The notes beneath the pieces were generated by a model. That model had not been told where the DNA came from, did no database searches, and saw only the letters and a program-made list of their open reading frames with translations. From Mucilaginibacter paludis DSM 18603 (GTDB taxonomy: Bacteria; Bacteroidota; Bacteroidia; Sphingobacteriales; Sphingobacteriaceae), in NCBI RefSeq assembly GCF_000166195.2, contig NZ_CM001403.1, positions 5,846,432-5,910,431 on the forward strand: 64,000 nt of DNA. The letters run 5' to 3'. Shown piece after piece: positions 44,701 to 52,426 of this stretch. How positions within the stretch are numbered: the stretch's first letter is position 1; the number at the start of each line of letters is the position of its first letter. Made by a program: the position numbers and the translations under genes.

Positions 44701-44972
44701 TCTTTGGCCTGCAGCCTGATGGGGCTGATGGCGGCCATTTTGGTGGGGTAGGTAAAAGAGAACCCGGATTGTTTTTCCAGTTCGTCGAGTACCTCGCCGA
44801 GCCGGGCTTTATTGAAATTTACAGAAATATTGGCTTTATCCATGTCCTGGGCCTTACCGCTAAAGGCGAGTAAGGTCCCGGTCAGGGAGAGCGAGATCGT
44901 CAGGACCATAAAGGTTAACCTCATCATAGAAAACAGTAGTTTAATTACAGTTCTTTTTGTAGAATTGTGCAT
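41781..44972 (-). CDS. STN-domain TonB-dependent receptor, cassette C
   Basis: This protein of about 1,063 aa starts at ATG 44972 (MHNSTKRTVIKLLFSMMRL, aligned with receptor A; the frame is open to 45017). Its STN domain (ISVNFNKARLGEVLDELEKQ, SGFSFTYPTKMAAISPIRLQ, ...KFTRINQMISVSAL) is followed by a Pro-rich hinge, the carboxypeptidase-like domain (GKISGKVLDEKGAVLPGATI), plug (RGLGERYNGTMMNGQVMPST) and barrel ending YSLSFNYNF. From the hinge on, long segments match receptor B almost base for base (for example 44280-44600 against 38190-38510). It would work with the FecR and sigma factor encoded upstream. Ligand unknown. Confidence 0.93.
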   Translation of the reverse strand: MHNSTKRTVIKLLFSMMRLTFMVLTISLSLTGTLLAFSGKAQDMDKANISVNFNKARLGEVLDELEKQSGFSFTYPTKMAAISPIRLQAKDQSLKQVLQALAQANQLKFTRINQMISVSALPPPTGPGKISGKVLDEKGAVLPGATIKVMESGQGIQSSVDGTYQLNLPSGTYSLEVSYISYQTKRITGILVTEGKNTPLDIAMTPANNELNTVVITGDYKKSSVEGLYAKQKNNTAITDGISAEQIARTPDKNIGETLKRISGVSVLENKYVVVRGLGERYNGTMMNGQVMPSTELNRKQFSFDIIPANMVDNVTIYKTINPDKSAEFGGGLIEVNTKSIPTENSFSVTIGESYNDKTTGKNFTGQYIGTRSYFGSATGDRTLFGRTDWTSAADVRAYYAANKSDPKLFSNNWKLYNYTPSVSPNFQASLARVINLKNNDQIGFIASASYRNTWQISDVLSGRNGYTGNDKQDELYGFAGKRYGFTTNLGGIAGAGYTGQQFKVSLQSIYLRTFDQQLLLGTGEKYDYGPAVGYFDLTTQTDLWQNQLRAEKKFGSHGIKLEGLLSYAVIDRQKPDNHQMDAHYIGSATDSPDVPASDFSIADPQSNLEKGVLRSWSRSFEKNLGWNLDLSIPVKFDFLKTAFNNTLKTGYAGWRKDRLFWVVNTGSNYNASDPQPLSQVFDQSLHPGGTIDISGFGDDYRHKAALQAGYVMLDSKIGGKFRLTGGLRGEYYDLNSVNTVLDRFVKNQIDKNKDVTDYSDLYGKEPKFNLFPSAALTYGLTKKMNLRLAYAKSIIRPDLRELSFFQEYDFELGGIYQSQSPIRSTKIDNLDFRYEWYPNAGDILSFSLFYKKLLHPMEIYDLGNRTYELRNDLSAKNKGIELEARKSFAFTGLPVLRNLTLYGNFTRLFAKVTPMNVVYNSAFPGREGKITVVDVALPEVDRPQAGASNYTYNAGIYYDSKPVSLSLSYNYVTNRVFRASEVYKESLFETPLPSLDGQATVSLLKNKGQFKLNLGNLLNKSNRVYKKRQGDQATTLFYEKGDFIDYQATPGRTYSLSFNYNF

Positions 44973-45027
44973 CGTATTGAATGGTTGTTGTGTGTTAGAA
45001 ACTCGATGGATCAGCAATACGTTGATG

Positions 45028-45059
45028 AGCGGAAGTGGTGGTACACTTTCGCTTTTTTT
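45028..45059 (+). other. Conserved hairpin upstream of receptor C
   Basis: AGCGGAAGTG (45028-45037) / CACTTTCGCT (45044-45053) around loop gtggta, then TTTTTT on the + strand. It is almost the same as 32736-32767 upstream of receptor A. It is located about 55 bp before the receptor start in the FecR-receptor gap. Confidence 0.45.
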
Positions 45060-45149
45060 ATTGGCTGATCCGGTTATTTAGGGTGGGTTGGCTGCTCTAT
45101 TTTTTCATGCTGTCTTTTATTTAAATTAAGTATTCTGTTGATTATGGGC

Positions 45150-46106
45150 CTACCAGATCTGTACCTGCCTGCCTTTGATCCGGTAATGGAAGCCATCGCC
45201 GGAGAGGCTCAGTGAGGCCAGCACATGGTTCAGGCTTTCATTATTTTGTTTGATATTGAATTGTTCTTGTTGCAGTTTGGTAGCCGGTATGCTGATCTTT
45301 ACGTTGTACCAGCGCTCCAGTTGCCGGGCAATCTCGCGCAGGTTTTCGCCTTTCAGGATGAGGATGCCTTGTTGCCAGGCGTGCTGATCGTCCGGGTTGA
45401 CTTGACTTGTGCTGAAAGTTGCCGTTCTGCCGGTATAGGTGAGCTGCTGGCCGGGCAGCAACATTTGCGTAGCTGTTTTAGGTTGAGTACTGTATACGCC
45501 AACTTTACCGGAGGCTACCGTCACTTTAGCTTGCGCTTCGCCGGGGAATGCTTTAACGTTAAAAGAAGTACCCAATACCTGGATATGCAGTTGATCAGTA
45601 CTCACAATGAACGGGCGCCTGGCATCATGCCGTACCTCGAAAAATGCTTCGCCGGTAAGGGTGACACCCCTGGTTTTGCCGTCGAAATTTTCGGCGAAGC
45701 GAATGGCCGATGCATTATTGAGGCTGATACGGGTACTATCGGGAAGGATAACGGTTTTGCGTTCGCCTGCCTTGGTGCTGATGGTGGTATAGCTGATGGG
45801 TAATTCTTTTGCAGGGTACAGTTTCCTGTAGCCGAAAAGGCCCGCCATAACGGCCAGCAGCAACACGGCAGCGATCTTTAAAAACACAAAGCCGCTTTGC
45901 TGTTTTCGCTGCGGCGAGCGGATAGCCCGAAGCACGGCCCGGTTAACTGCTTGTACAGATCGCCTGCGCAAAAGCGGCGGTACCGCTTCGTTTTCCTGCG
46001 CTTCGAACCATTCATCTACTTGCCTCGCCTCTTCAGGGCTGCAAGTGCCTGAACGGTAACGTTGCAGGAGTGCTATGTCGGGTATTGTTTGTGGTGTCTT
46101 TGCCAT
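45150..46106 (-). CDS. FecR-family anti-sigma factor, cassette C
   Basis: This 318-aa anti-sigma factor has an N-terminal region (LLQRYRSGTCSPEEARQVDE, W-F-E-A-Q). A membrane helix lies near 75-92 (FLKIAAVLLLAVMAGLFGYR). The FecR domain contains ILPDSTRISLNNASAIRFAE, LTGEAFFEVRHDARRPFIVS and IQVLGTSFNVKAFPG, and the C-terminal DUF4974-type domain contains LKGENLREIARQLERWYNVK. 67 bp after the sigma gene. It should couple receptor C occupancy to sigma release. Confidence 0.92.
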   Translation of the reverse strand: MAKTPQTIPDIALLQRYRSGTCSPEEARQVDEWFEAQENEAVPPLLRRRSVQAVNRAVLRAIRSPQRKQQSGFVFLKIAAVLLLAVMAGLFGYRKLYPAKELPISYTTISTKAGERKTVILPDSTRISLNNASAIRFAENFDGKTRGVTLTGEAFFEVRHDARRPFIVSTDQLHIQVLGTSFNVKAFPGEAQAKVTVASGKVGVYSTQPKTATQMLLPGQQLTYTGRTATFSTSQVNPDDQHAWQQGILILKGENLREIARQLERWYNVKISIPATKLQQEQFNIKQNNESLNHVLASLSLSGDGFHYRIKGRQVQIW

Positions 46107-46173
46107 TTAACAGTATAATCTGTTGAAATGGGCTTATATACCGTTAATAAATTATTAAACTTTTGTTAGGGAA

Positions 46174-46773
46174 TTAATTTACCGCCAAGGCAGAAGAAAT
46201 GTACAGGCTGAGCGGCAATAAAACGATCAGTTGGTCGGAGCCGAGACTAAGCCGCAACTTTTTCAGGGCCAGGGTAATGTTGTTTCTGACGGTTTGTTCT
46301 GAGATCTGCAACTGAAGGGCGATCTCCCTGGCCGAGAGCTGCTGGTCACGGCTGAGCCGGAAGATCTGCTGCATCGTACCGGGCATCCGGGCAACTTCCT
46401 GTTCATATTGCTGCTGGAGCTCACTGGCAATCAGGCCGGTTTCTGCGGGATGGCAAAAGGGTTCATCCTGTTTGGCCAGCAGGCTTTGATAGGCGGTAAC
46501 CCGCTGGTTTTTGATGGCCAGGTCAATAACGGCATATTTGGCCGAACGGTGCAGGTAGGGATAAATAGACTCCTCGATCCTTATCTTCTCCCGGTTATTC
46601 CAAAGCGAAATAAAAATGTCCTGAAGAATGTCTTTGGTGTCGTCATCGTCACGTGTACGCTTGTAAACCAGGTCATATACCAGGCCGCTGTGCCTTTCCA
46701 GCAGGACAGCGAAAGCGCGTTCATCATGATCCTGAACCAATGCGAACAGAGCTTTATCGGATAGATCTTTCAC
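46174..46773 (-). CDS. ECF sigma factor, cassette C
   Basis: This 199-aa ECF sigma factor has region 2 (DERAFAVLLERHSGLVYDLV ... DDDTKDILQDIFISLWNNRE) and region 4 (TMQQIFRLSRDQQLSAREIA followed by LQLQISEQTVRNNITLA). The hydrophobic C-terminal tail is the longest of the set (QLIVLLPLSLYISSALAVN) and could reach the membrane. First gene of cassette C; its promoter must lie in the 227-bp gap before the AraC-type gene. Confidence 0.92.
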   Translation of the reverse strand: MKDLSDKALFALVQDHDERAFAVLLERHSGLVYDLVYKRTRDDDDTKDILQDIFISLWNNREKIRIEESIYPYLHRSAKYAVIDLAIKNQRVTAYQSLLAKQDEPFCHPAETGLIASELQQQYEQEVARMPGTMQQIFRLSRDQQLSAREIALQLQISEQTVRNNITLALKKLRLSLGSDQLIVLLPLSLYISSALAVN

Positions 46774-47000
46774 TGGTGCGAAGATAATCGCTTCAAGTTA
46801 ACTTGTTATTAATAATCCTGGGAAAGGTGACAGATCGTCAATCATACAAAATAGTCGCATACGCTATGATGCTTTTTGACAAACAAACTCAATTACAATA
46901 TTTTAATGTGCTGCTATTATGTTTTATGACGGTAAGCGAGTTGTTTAATGATTGAAGATTCCAGGATTTATTTTTTGATTACATCTCGCCAATTTCTTCG

Positions 47001-47900
47001 CTATCCCTTTTTGGTATTCCGGTATTGGTTAGGCGATAACCCCATAATGTTGTGAAAAATCCTGGAAAAATAATAGGGGTCGGTATAGCCAATCTTGTCG
47101 GCCACTTCTTTAATGCGGATGTCTGTCAGGTCAAGTAACCGGCAGGCATGTTGTATCTTTAGGTGGATAAAATAGTCCATTGGAGACATGCCGGTTTTTT
47201 GCCTGAAGAGTTGCGAAAAATACGACGTGGAATAAAAGGCGAACTTGGTTGCCATTTCTTCTACCGTAAGTTTCAGGTGCGTGTTGTCTTTCATAAAAGC
47301 TATGGTTTTATCAATTACGGTTTCTTCGCTGTTTTTTAAAAGTTCCATGCGTTTCTCCGGGAAAATAAACGACGCTATAAAATAGTAAAGCGAGAAATTG
47401 GCGTAGGTCATGTTGTTGAGCGTATAACCCATCTCCAGGCTGTTATACATTTCTTCCCATAATTGTATGCGCTTGGTATCAAACTTAATAAAGTTGGGCA
47501 CCAGGAAATTCTCGATAGAAAAAAACTGGTTTAAGGTTTTTAATTTATTGCCGCTAAAGTGTACCCAAAATATAGTCCAGGGGTCATCTTGGTCTGCGCC
47601 GTAGCGCATAGCGTTTTGTGTGGCCGGTAAAATAATAAACTGGTTGGCCTTAACCTCGTATTGGCCTGATGCCGTAGAATACCAGCCTTTGCCGTCCATA
47701 CAATAGATGAGGATGTTGTCTTCGCAGCCCTTTTTTCTTTCGCGGAAATGTGCATGTGCTTTTGGGAAATAACCAATGTAGGTGATGTACAAAGCATTGA
47801 GCAAAGGGTTATTTTCGATCTCCTTTTTTAGTACTTTTTTGGGGATGCTGATTAGTTTTTCGCCGGTAAAGCCATCGCGTTTTTTAATTGGGTCCTGCAT
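47001..47900 (-). CDS. AraC-family transcriptional regulator of the fucose PUL
   Basis: This protein of about 299 aa starts at ATG 47900 (MQDPIKKRDGFTGEKLISIP; the frame is open to 48029, but the extra part lacks family similarity). The N-terminal cupin-like sugar-sensing domain (DNILIYCMDGKGWYSTASGQ, VKANQFIILPA) is followed by a C-terminal AraC double helix-turn-helix (LTVEEMATKFAFYSTSYFSQ, LFRQKTGMSPMDYFIHLKIQ, IKEVADKIGYTDPYYFSRIF). It is divergent from the SDR/fuconate dehydratase/symporter operon and most likely activates it in response to L-fucose or a related sugar (inference from context). Confidence 0.88.
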   Translation of the reverse strand: MQDPIKKRDGFTGEKLISIPKKVLKKEIENNPLLNALYITYIGYFPKAHAHFRERKKGCEDNILIYCMDGKGWYSTASGQYEVKANQFIILPATQNAMRYGADQDDPWTIFWVHFSGNKLKTLNQFFSIENFLVPNFIKFDTKRIQLWEEMYNSLEMGYTLNNMTYANFSLYYFIASFIFPEKRMELLKNSEETVIDKTIAFMKDNTHLKLTVEEMATKFAFYSTSYFSQLFRQKTGMSPMDYFIHLKIQHACRLLDLTDIRIKEVADKIGYTDPYYFSRIFHNIMGLSPNQYRNTKKG

Positions 47901-48083
47901 AAATTCAAATGTGGAAATACTTTTAGAGCTTACCAAAAAAAGCATCAGATAATCCATCATATTCCTTGGATGTTCCATTGAAGTAAGTGAATTGTGAAAG
48001 TACTTTAGCTTACATAAATTCATGTTCAATATCGGTGCCCGTACGGGAGCTTTTGATGTTGAACAGCATATAAACCGATTTTA

Positions 48084-48845
48084 ATGTTATTAAAAGATAA
48101 GATCATCTTCCTGACGGGCGGAGCCGGCGGTATCGGCTACTTTTGCGCACGTGCTTACGCCCGGGAAGGGGCACGCGTTGTTATAGTTGATAAGTGCAGG
48201 GAATGTATCGATATTATTCTGGCCGAACTGGGCGACGGCCATTTGGGTATTGATTGCGATGTATCTGTAGGTCCCGCCGTGAAAAAAGCAGTTGACCAAA
48301 CCTTACACGTGTATGGGCGCCTGGATGCCATACATAACAATGCTGGCATAGCCCACCCATCCAAAATGCTGCACGAAACATTTGAAGATGAGTGGGATAA
48401 TTTAATGCGTGTCAATTTAAAAAGCCTGTACTTTACCACTAAATATGGTTTGCCCGCCTTAATTAAATCCAGGGGGACAATTTTAAATACCAGCAGCCTG
48501 GTTGGCGAAATTGGGCAGCAGATACATGCGGCTTATACGGCTACCAAAGGCGGCATGAATGCCCTTACCAAATCAATGGCGCTGGATTATGCTGTTCACC
48601 ACATCAGGGTTAATGCCCTTGCGCCTGCCGGTGTATGGACGCCTATGCTGCGCAAATGGAGTAATGAGCAGCCCGACAAAGCAACCATAGAGCAATATTT
48701 AAACGATATACACCTGTTGGGCTATTGCCCGGATGGCGACGTAATTGCAGACGCCGCCGTTTTTTTATTGTCCGATAAGGCACGCTTTATTACCGGTTGC
48801 ATTTTACCTGTCAGCGGTGGCGCGGAGTTAGGCTACAAAAAATAA
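48084..48845 (+). CDS. SDR-family dehydrogenase, probable L-fucose dehydrogenase
   Basis: This 253-aa classical short-chain dehydrogenase has the nucleotide motif TGGAGGIG at 11-18, NNAG at 85-88, catalytic serine in NTSSLVGE (137-138) and Y151-x3-K155 in YTATKGG. The segments SSLVGEIGQ, the N-A-L-A-P-A-G-V-W-T-P turn and the C-terminal S-G-G-A-E-L-G-Y closely resemble HSD17B14-type enzymes, which oxidise L-fucose to the lactone. The aspartate at the end of strand 2 (VIVDK) suggests NAD+. Its place directly before L-fuconate dehydratase supports the assignment. A 2-keto-3-deoxyfuconate dehydrogenase role is the main alternative. Confidence 0.85.
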   Translation: MLLKDKIIFLTGGAGGIGYFCARAYAREGARVVIVDKCRECIDIILAELGDGHLGIDCDVSVGPAVKKAVDQTLHVYGRLDAIHNNAGIAHPSKMLHETFEDEWDNLMRVNLKSLYFTTKYGLPALIKSRGTILNTSSLVGEIGQQIHAAYTATKGGMNALTKSMALDYAVHHIRVNALAPAGVWTPMLRKWSNEQPDKATIEQYLNDIHLLGYCPDGDVIADAAVFLLSDKARFITGCILPVSGGAELGYKK

Positions 48846-48873
48846 TTACCAACGTTTAATCCATTATTACATC

Positions 48874-50100
48874 ATGATATCATCTGTTCATACTGAAGAT
48901 AAAAGGTTTCCGCTCGGTGCCGGTGCGGGGAGCGATGCCATCCACCGCGATCCGGTTTATTCTTATGCCATTACCAACCTGGTGGATGACAGCGGCATTA
49001 CCGGAACCGGTTTCGCCTTTACTTTAGGCGAAGGTAACGAACTGGTTTGCCAGGCTGCAAAATACTACGCCGATCAGTTGCTGGGGGAAGATATAGAGGA
49101 AGTGATGCGCAATTTTGGCGAGCGGTTTAACCGGTTTTCCAATGAGCAGCAGTTCCGGTGGCTGGGGCCGCATAAGGGCGTAGTGCATTTGGCGCTGGCA
49201 TCGGTAACAAACGCCTGTTACGATCTTTGGGCCAAAAAGCGCGGCTTGCCTTTATGGCAGTTGCTGATAGAGCTCAACGCCGAAGAAATTGTGAATACCC
49301 TCGATCTTTCCTATCTGGAAGATGAACTTACACGCCAACAGGCCGTTGACCTTTTAGCTGCCAATAAAGCCACTCAAAACGAGCGCTTATCCATCACAGA
49401 AAAAGGCTATCCTGGTTATGATACATCGGTAGGCTGGTTTAATTACGATGACGAAAAGGTGCGCGAAAATTGTAAAAAAGCATTGGCTAACGGTTTTACC
49501 GCCATGAAACTCAAAGTAGGTTCGGCAGACCCTGAACGGGATATTCGCCGCGCGCATATGGTGAGAGAGGTTGCTGGTAACGATATTAAAATTATGCTGG
49601 ATGCCAACCAGCAATGGACCTTGCCCCAGGCTTTGGATATTTGTGCCAGGCTAAAAAGCATGAACCCGTATTGGATAGAAGAGCCTACCCATCCCGACGA
49701 TGTGCTGGCCCATCAAACCCTGGCCAACGCTATAGCGCCCATTAAGCTGGCCTTAGGCGAGCATGTGCCCAACCGAGTGATTTTTAAAAATTACCTGCAA
49801 ACCAACAGCGCAGGCTTTATCCAGGTTGATGCCGTACGCGTTGGCGGCGTAAGCGAATTTATTGCCGTGAGCCTGCTTTGCCGTAAGTTTAACATCCCGG
49901 TGGTGCCGCATGTTGGCGATATGGGCCAGCTGCACCAGCACCTGGTATTATTTAATCACATCGCTATGGGGCACGAGGCTTTGTTTTTAGAATATATACC
50001 GCATCTTAGAGATAAATTTATCCATCCTGCAGTAGTTGAGGGCGGTGTTTACAAAACGCCGCAACAGCCGGGCAGCAGTTGCGATATTAAACCTTTTTAA
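48874..50100 (+). CDS. L-fuconate dehydratase (enolase superfamily)
   Basis: This 408-aa protein dehydrates L-fuconate to 2-keto-3-deoxy-L-fuconate in the non-phosphorylating L-fucose pathway. Mandelate-racemase-type residues are visible: the K-x-K pair K212/K214 (AMKLKVGS), the metal ligands D243 (MLDANQQW), E269/E270 (WIEEPTHPDD) and E296 (GEH), and the base H346 (PHVGDMGQLHQH). The segment GYPGYDTSVGWFNYDDEKVR is characteristic of the fuconate dehydratase subgroup. It begins 28 bp after the SDR gene and ends 3 bp before the symporter gene, a tight operon. Confidence 0.92.
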   Translation: MISSVHTEDKRFPLGAGAGSDAIHRDPVYSYAITNLVDDSGITGTGFAFTLGEGNELVCQAAKYYADQLLGEDIEEVMRNFGERFNRFSNEQQFRWLGPHKGVVHLALASVTNACYDLWAKKRGLPLWQLLIELNAEEIVNTLDLSYLEDELTRQQAVDLLAANKATQNERLSITEKGYPGYDTSVGWFNYDDEKVRENCKKALANGFTAMKLKVGSADPERDIRRAHMVREVAGNDIKIMLDANQQWTLPQALDICARLKSMNPYWIEEPTHPDDVLAHQTLANAIAPIKLALGEHVPNRVIFKNYLQTNSAGFIQVDAVRVGGVSEFIAVSLLCRKFNIPVVPHVGDMGQLHQHLVLFNHIAMGHEALFLEYIPHLRDKFIHPAVVEGGVYKTPQQPGSSCDIKPF

Positions 50101-50103
50101 TTA

Positions 50104-51756
50104 ATGATTAGTACCATAGATATTTTGATTTGCATGGCCTACATTGTAGGTATTGTTACCATTGGCTTGTGGTATGGCGCATGGAAACGGAATAAGGTAT
50201 CGGGTGCCAATTCAAATGATTATTTTTTGGCCGGTAAGTCCATCAAATGGCCTATGGTGGGGCTGTCGTTATTTGCTACCAATATCTCTTGCGTTCATTT
50301 AGTGAGCCTGGCCCAGTCGGGTTTTGATACAGGTTTGCTCAACGGTAATTTTGAGTGGATGGCTGCGTTCACGCTCATTTTGCTGGCCTTGTTTTTTGCT
50401 CCCTTTTACCTTAAATCAGGCGTGAGTACCTTGCCGGATTTTCTGGAGAAGCGCTATAACCGGGCCTGCCGGGATTGGCTTACCATCATATCCGTATTTT
50501 CGGCCGTTATCATTCATATCGCCTTCTCTTTATTAGCAGGTGGTATTGTGCTGGAAACGCTGTTCGGCATCAATATGTATATCAGTGTTTCGGTCATCGC
50601 TGTGTTAACGGCGGTTTATACCATTGTTGGCGGTTTACGTGCCGTGGTTGTTACAGAATCTATACAAACCATTGTTTTGGTATGCGGTGCTATACTCATC
50701 ACGGGTGCCTGCTGGCTCAAAATTGGAGGCTGGGCACCTATGATGGAGGTACTTACCCAGCATCATCAGCTCAATAAATTGTCTATGCTTCGCCCGGCGG
50801 GAGATAGCAGCGGAATGCCCTGGTATGCCGTTTTTTTAGGGTACCCGGTTTTGGGTGTTTGGTATTGGTGTGCCGACCAAACCATTGTACAGCGGGTATT
50901 GGGTGCCAAAGACGAAAACCATGCCCGTGTGGGTACCTTGTTTTGCGGTTTTTTGAAAGTGTTGCCGGTATTCATTTTTGTATTGCCGGGTTTACTGGCC
51001 TATGCTTTGGTACAAAAGGGATTATTAGATATTCATACCCTGAATGGCGTTGATGCGCAGGGCAAGCACGTTGTTAATAGCAAAGGCATATATACCTTAA
51101 TGATTACGCAGTTATTGCCAACCGGGCTGGTAGGTTTGTTGGTAGCTGCTTTGCTGTCGGGCTTAATGAGCCAGATCTCCGGAGCCTTAAACTCCATATC
51201 AACACTAATTAGTTTTGATATGTATAAGCGTTTTGCAGCAAGCACTACCGACAGGCAATTGGTTAGGGTGGGCCGTATTTCGGCAGGTGTGGCTTTAGTG
51301 TTGTCTATTGGTTTACTTCCGTTACTAAACCGTTATGAAAGTATCTTTAACGGTTTAAATGATATCATTGCCCATATTGCCCCGCCCATTACCTGTGTTT
51401 TTTTATTGGGGGTATTTTGGGGCAAGGCCTCTGCTACGGCGGCCAAGCTTACCTTGTGGTTGGGTTCGCTATTGGGGGTTGTTGTATTTGCCCTCGGTAA
51501 ATTTTATCCTGACAGCGCATTAGGACATCTGCCCTTTATGATGACGGCGTTTTATCTTTTCTGTTTTTGCCTGTTCCTGCAGGTCAGCCTGTCGTATGTA
51601 TACCCTGTGAAGCATACCGCTCAAAGCCAGGTTTTATATTGGCATTCGGCATGGGAGCCCTTAGAAAATAAGGGCTGGCCGGGTATCGGTAATTATAAAC
51701 TCCTTTCTGCTTTACTGGTGCTTACCATGGCTGTTCTGTTCTGGATATTCCGTTAG
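50104..51756 (+). CDS. Sodium:solute symporter (SSS family), probable fucose importer
   Basis: This 550-aa inner-membrane protein has about 14 helices and the SSS/SGLT layout. Markers are NDYFLAGKSIKWPMVGLSLF with an A-T-N-I-S motif, IVGGLRAVVVTESIQTIVLV, WYWCADQTIVQRVLGAKDEN and the helix-9 signature LLSGLMSQISGALNSISTLI. Such carriers bring sugars in with Na+. Starting 3 bp after the fuconate dehydratase gene, it likely imports L-fucose released by the downstream fucosidase. Substrate is from context only. Confidence 0.9.
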   Translation: MISTIDILICMAYIVGIVTIGLWYGAWKRNKVSGANSNDYFLAGKSIKWPMVGLSLFATNISCVHLVSLAQSGFDTGLLNGNFEWMAAFTLILLALFFAPFYLKSGVSTLPDFLEKRYNRACRDWLTIISVFSAVIIHIAFSLLAGGIVLETLFGINMYISVSVIAVLTAVYTIVGGLRAVVVTESIQTIVLVCGAILITGACWLKIGGWAPMMEVLTQHHQLNKLSMLRPAGDSSGMPWYAVFLGYPVLGVWYWCADQTIVQRVLGAKDENHARVGTLFCGFLKVLPVFIFVLPGLLAYALVQKGLLDIHTLNGVDAQGKHVVNSKGIYTLMITQLLPTGLVGLLVAALLSGLMSQISGALNSISTLISFDMYKRFAASTTDRQLVRVGRISAGVALVLSIGLLPLLNRYESIFNGLNDIIAHIAPPITCVFLLGVFWGKASATAAKLTLWLGSLLGVVVFALGKFYPDSALGHLPFMMTAFYLFCFCLFLQVSLSYVYPVKHTAQSQVLYWHSAWEPLENKGWPGIGNYKLLSALLVLTMAVLFWIFR

Positions 51757-52426
51757 TGTTAAATTAAAGGCTAAGGCTTCTTTTTTGCAAATTGCGATAT
51801 TTTAAACAGATGCGGAATCGGTTAAACAGTTGATATTAAATTAAGTGTTTTATATTGTTTTTGATAATGATTTATCCATCTATTTAAAGTTGCAGCGGTT
51901 TAAATGCGTTTTATTTAGCTTATAAGGGCGATATTGGGTGGTTTGATGATTCTGTTAAATCATCGTTTTGTCCATCTTTTTAGATGGTTAATCCATTTTG
52001 TACCTACTGCATTGTTGTTAGTTTTATTTAACCAAATAAACTAATTAAAATGATGCGAAGATTAAACGATGGGCTCCGAAAGCGCCAGTATTTCCTCTCC
52101 TGTAGAACCAGGATACTCCAATTGAATATTGAAAAAAAGATGCCTTGCGGCAGGTTTTTATTCGAGTGAGAACATAGTTACCCTTAGCTTACCCTTACAG
52201 ATTAAAAAAAGGTATTTCCCTTCAGTTACAAAGCCCTGTTTGATTAATGCATTCAATGTATTGATTTTAATGAGGTTTAAATTACAGCACAAAAAAAGAA
52301 TGAGAAGCTTTTTAGGATGTTTGTGATGTTGCAGTAATATGTTTAATCCATTATGAAATCCGGACAGGGTGATGAGCTAACTATCAAGTGAATTGCTTCA
52401 TTATTTATTATTTATGACCTCAATTT
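51757..52426 (+). promoter_or_regulatory. Long leader region upstream of susC
   Basis: This 670-bp AT-rich gap has no supported gene. It must contain the susC promoter and any binding sites for the AraC regulator. Visible items are a small perfect hairpin CCATCT-tttt-AGATGG (51972-51987) and a weak TGCC-ttgc-GGCA hairpin followed by a T-run near 52140. A 65-codon frame at 52129-52326 has no protein-like features. The length suggests a long 5' leader, but no riboswitch class was recognised. Confidence 0.4.

Noticed and set aside
52129..52326. 65-codon frame in the susC leader
   Set aside because: Low-complexity, basic, no recognisable features; the region reads as leader.
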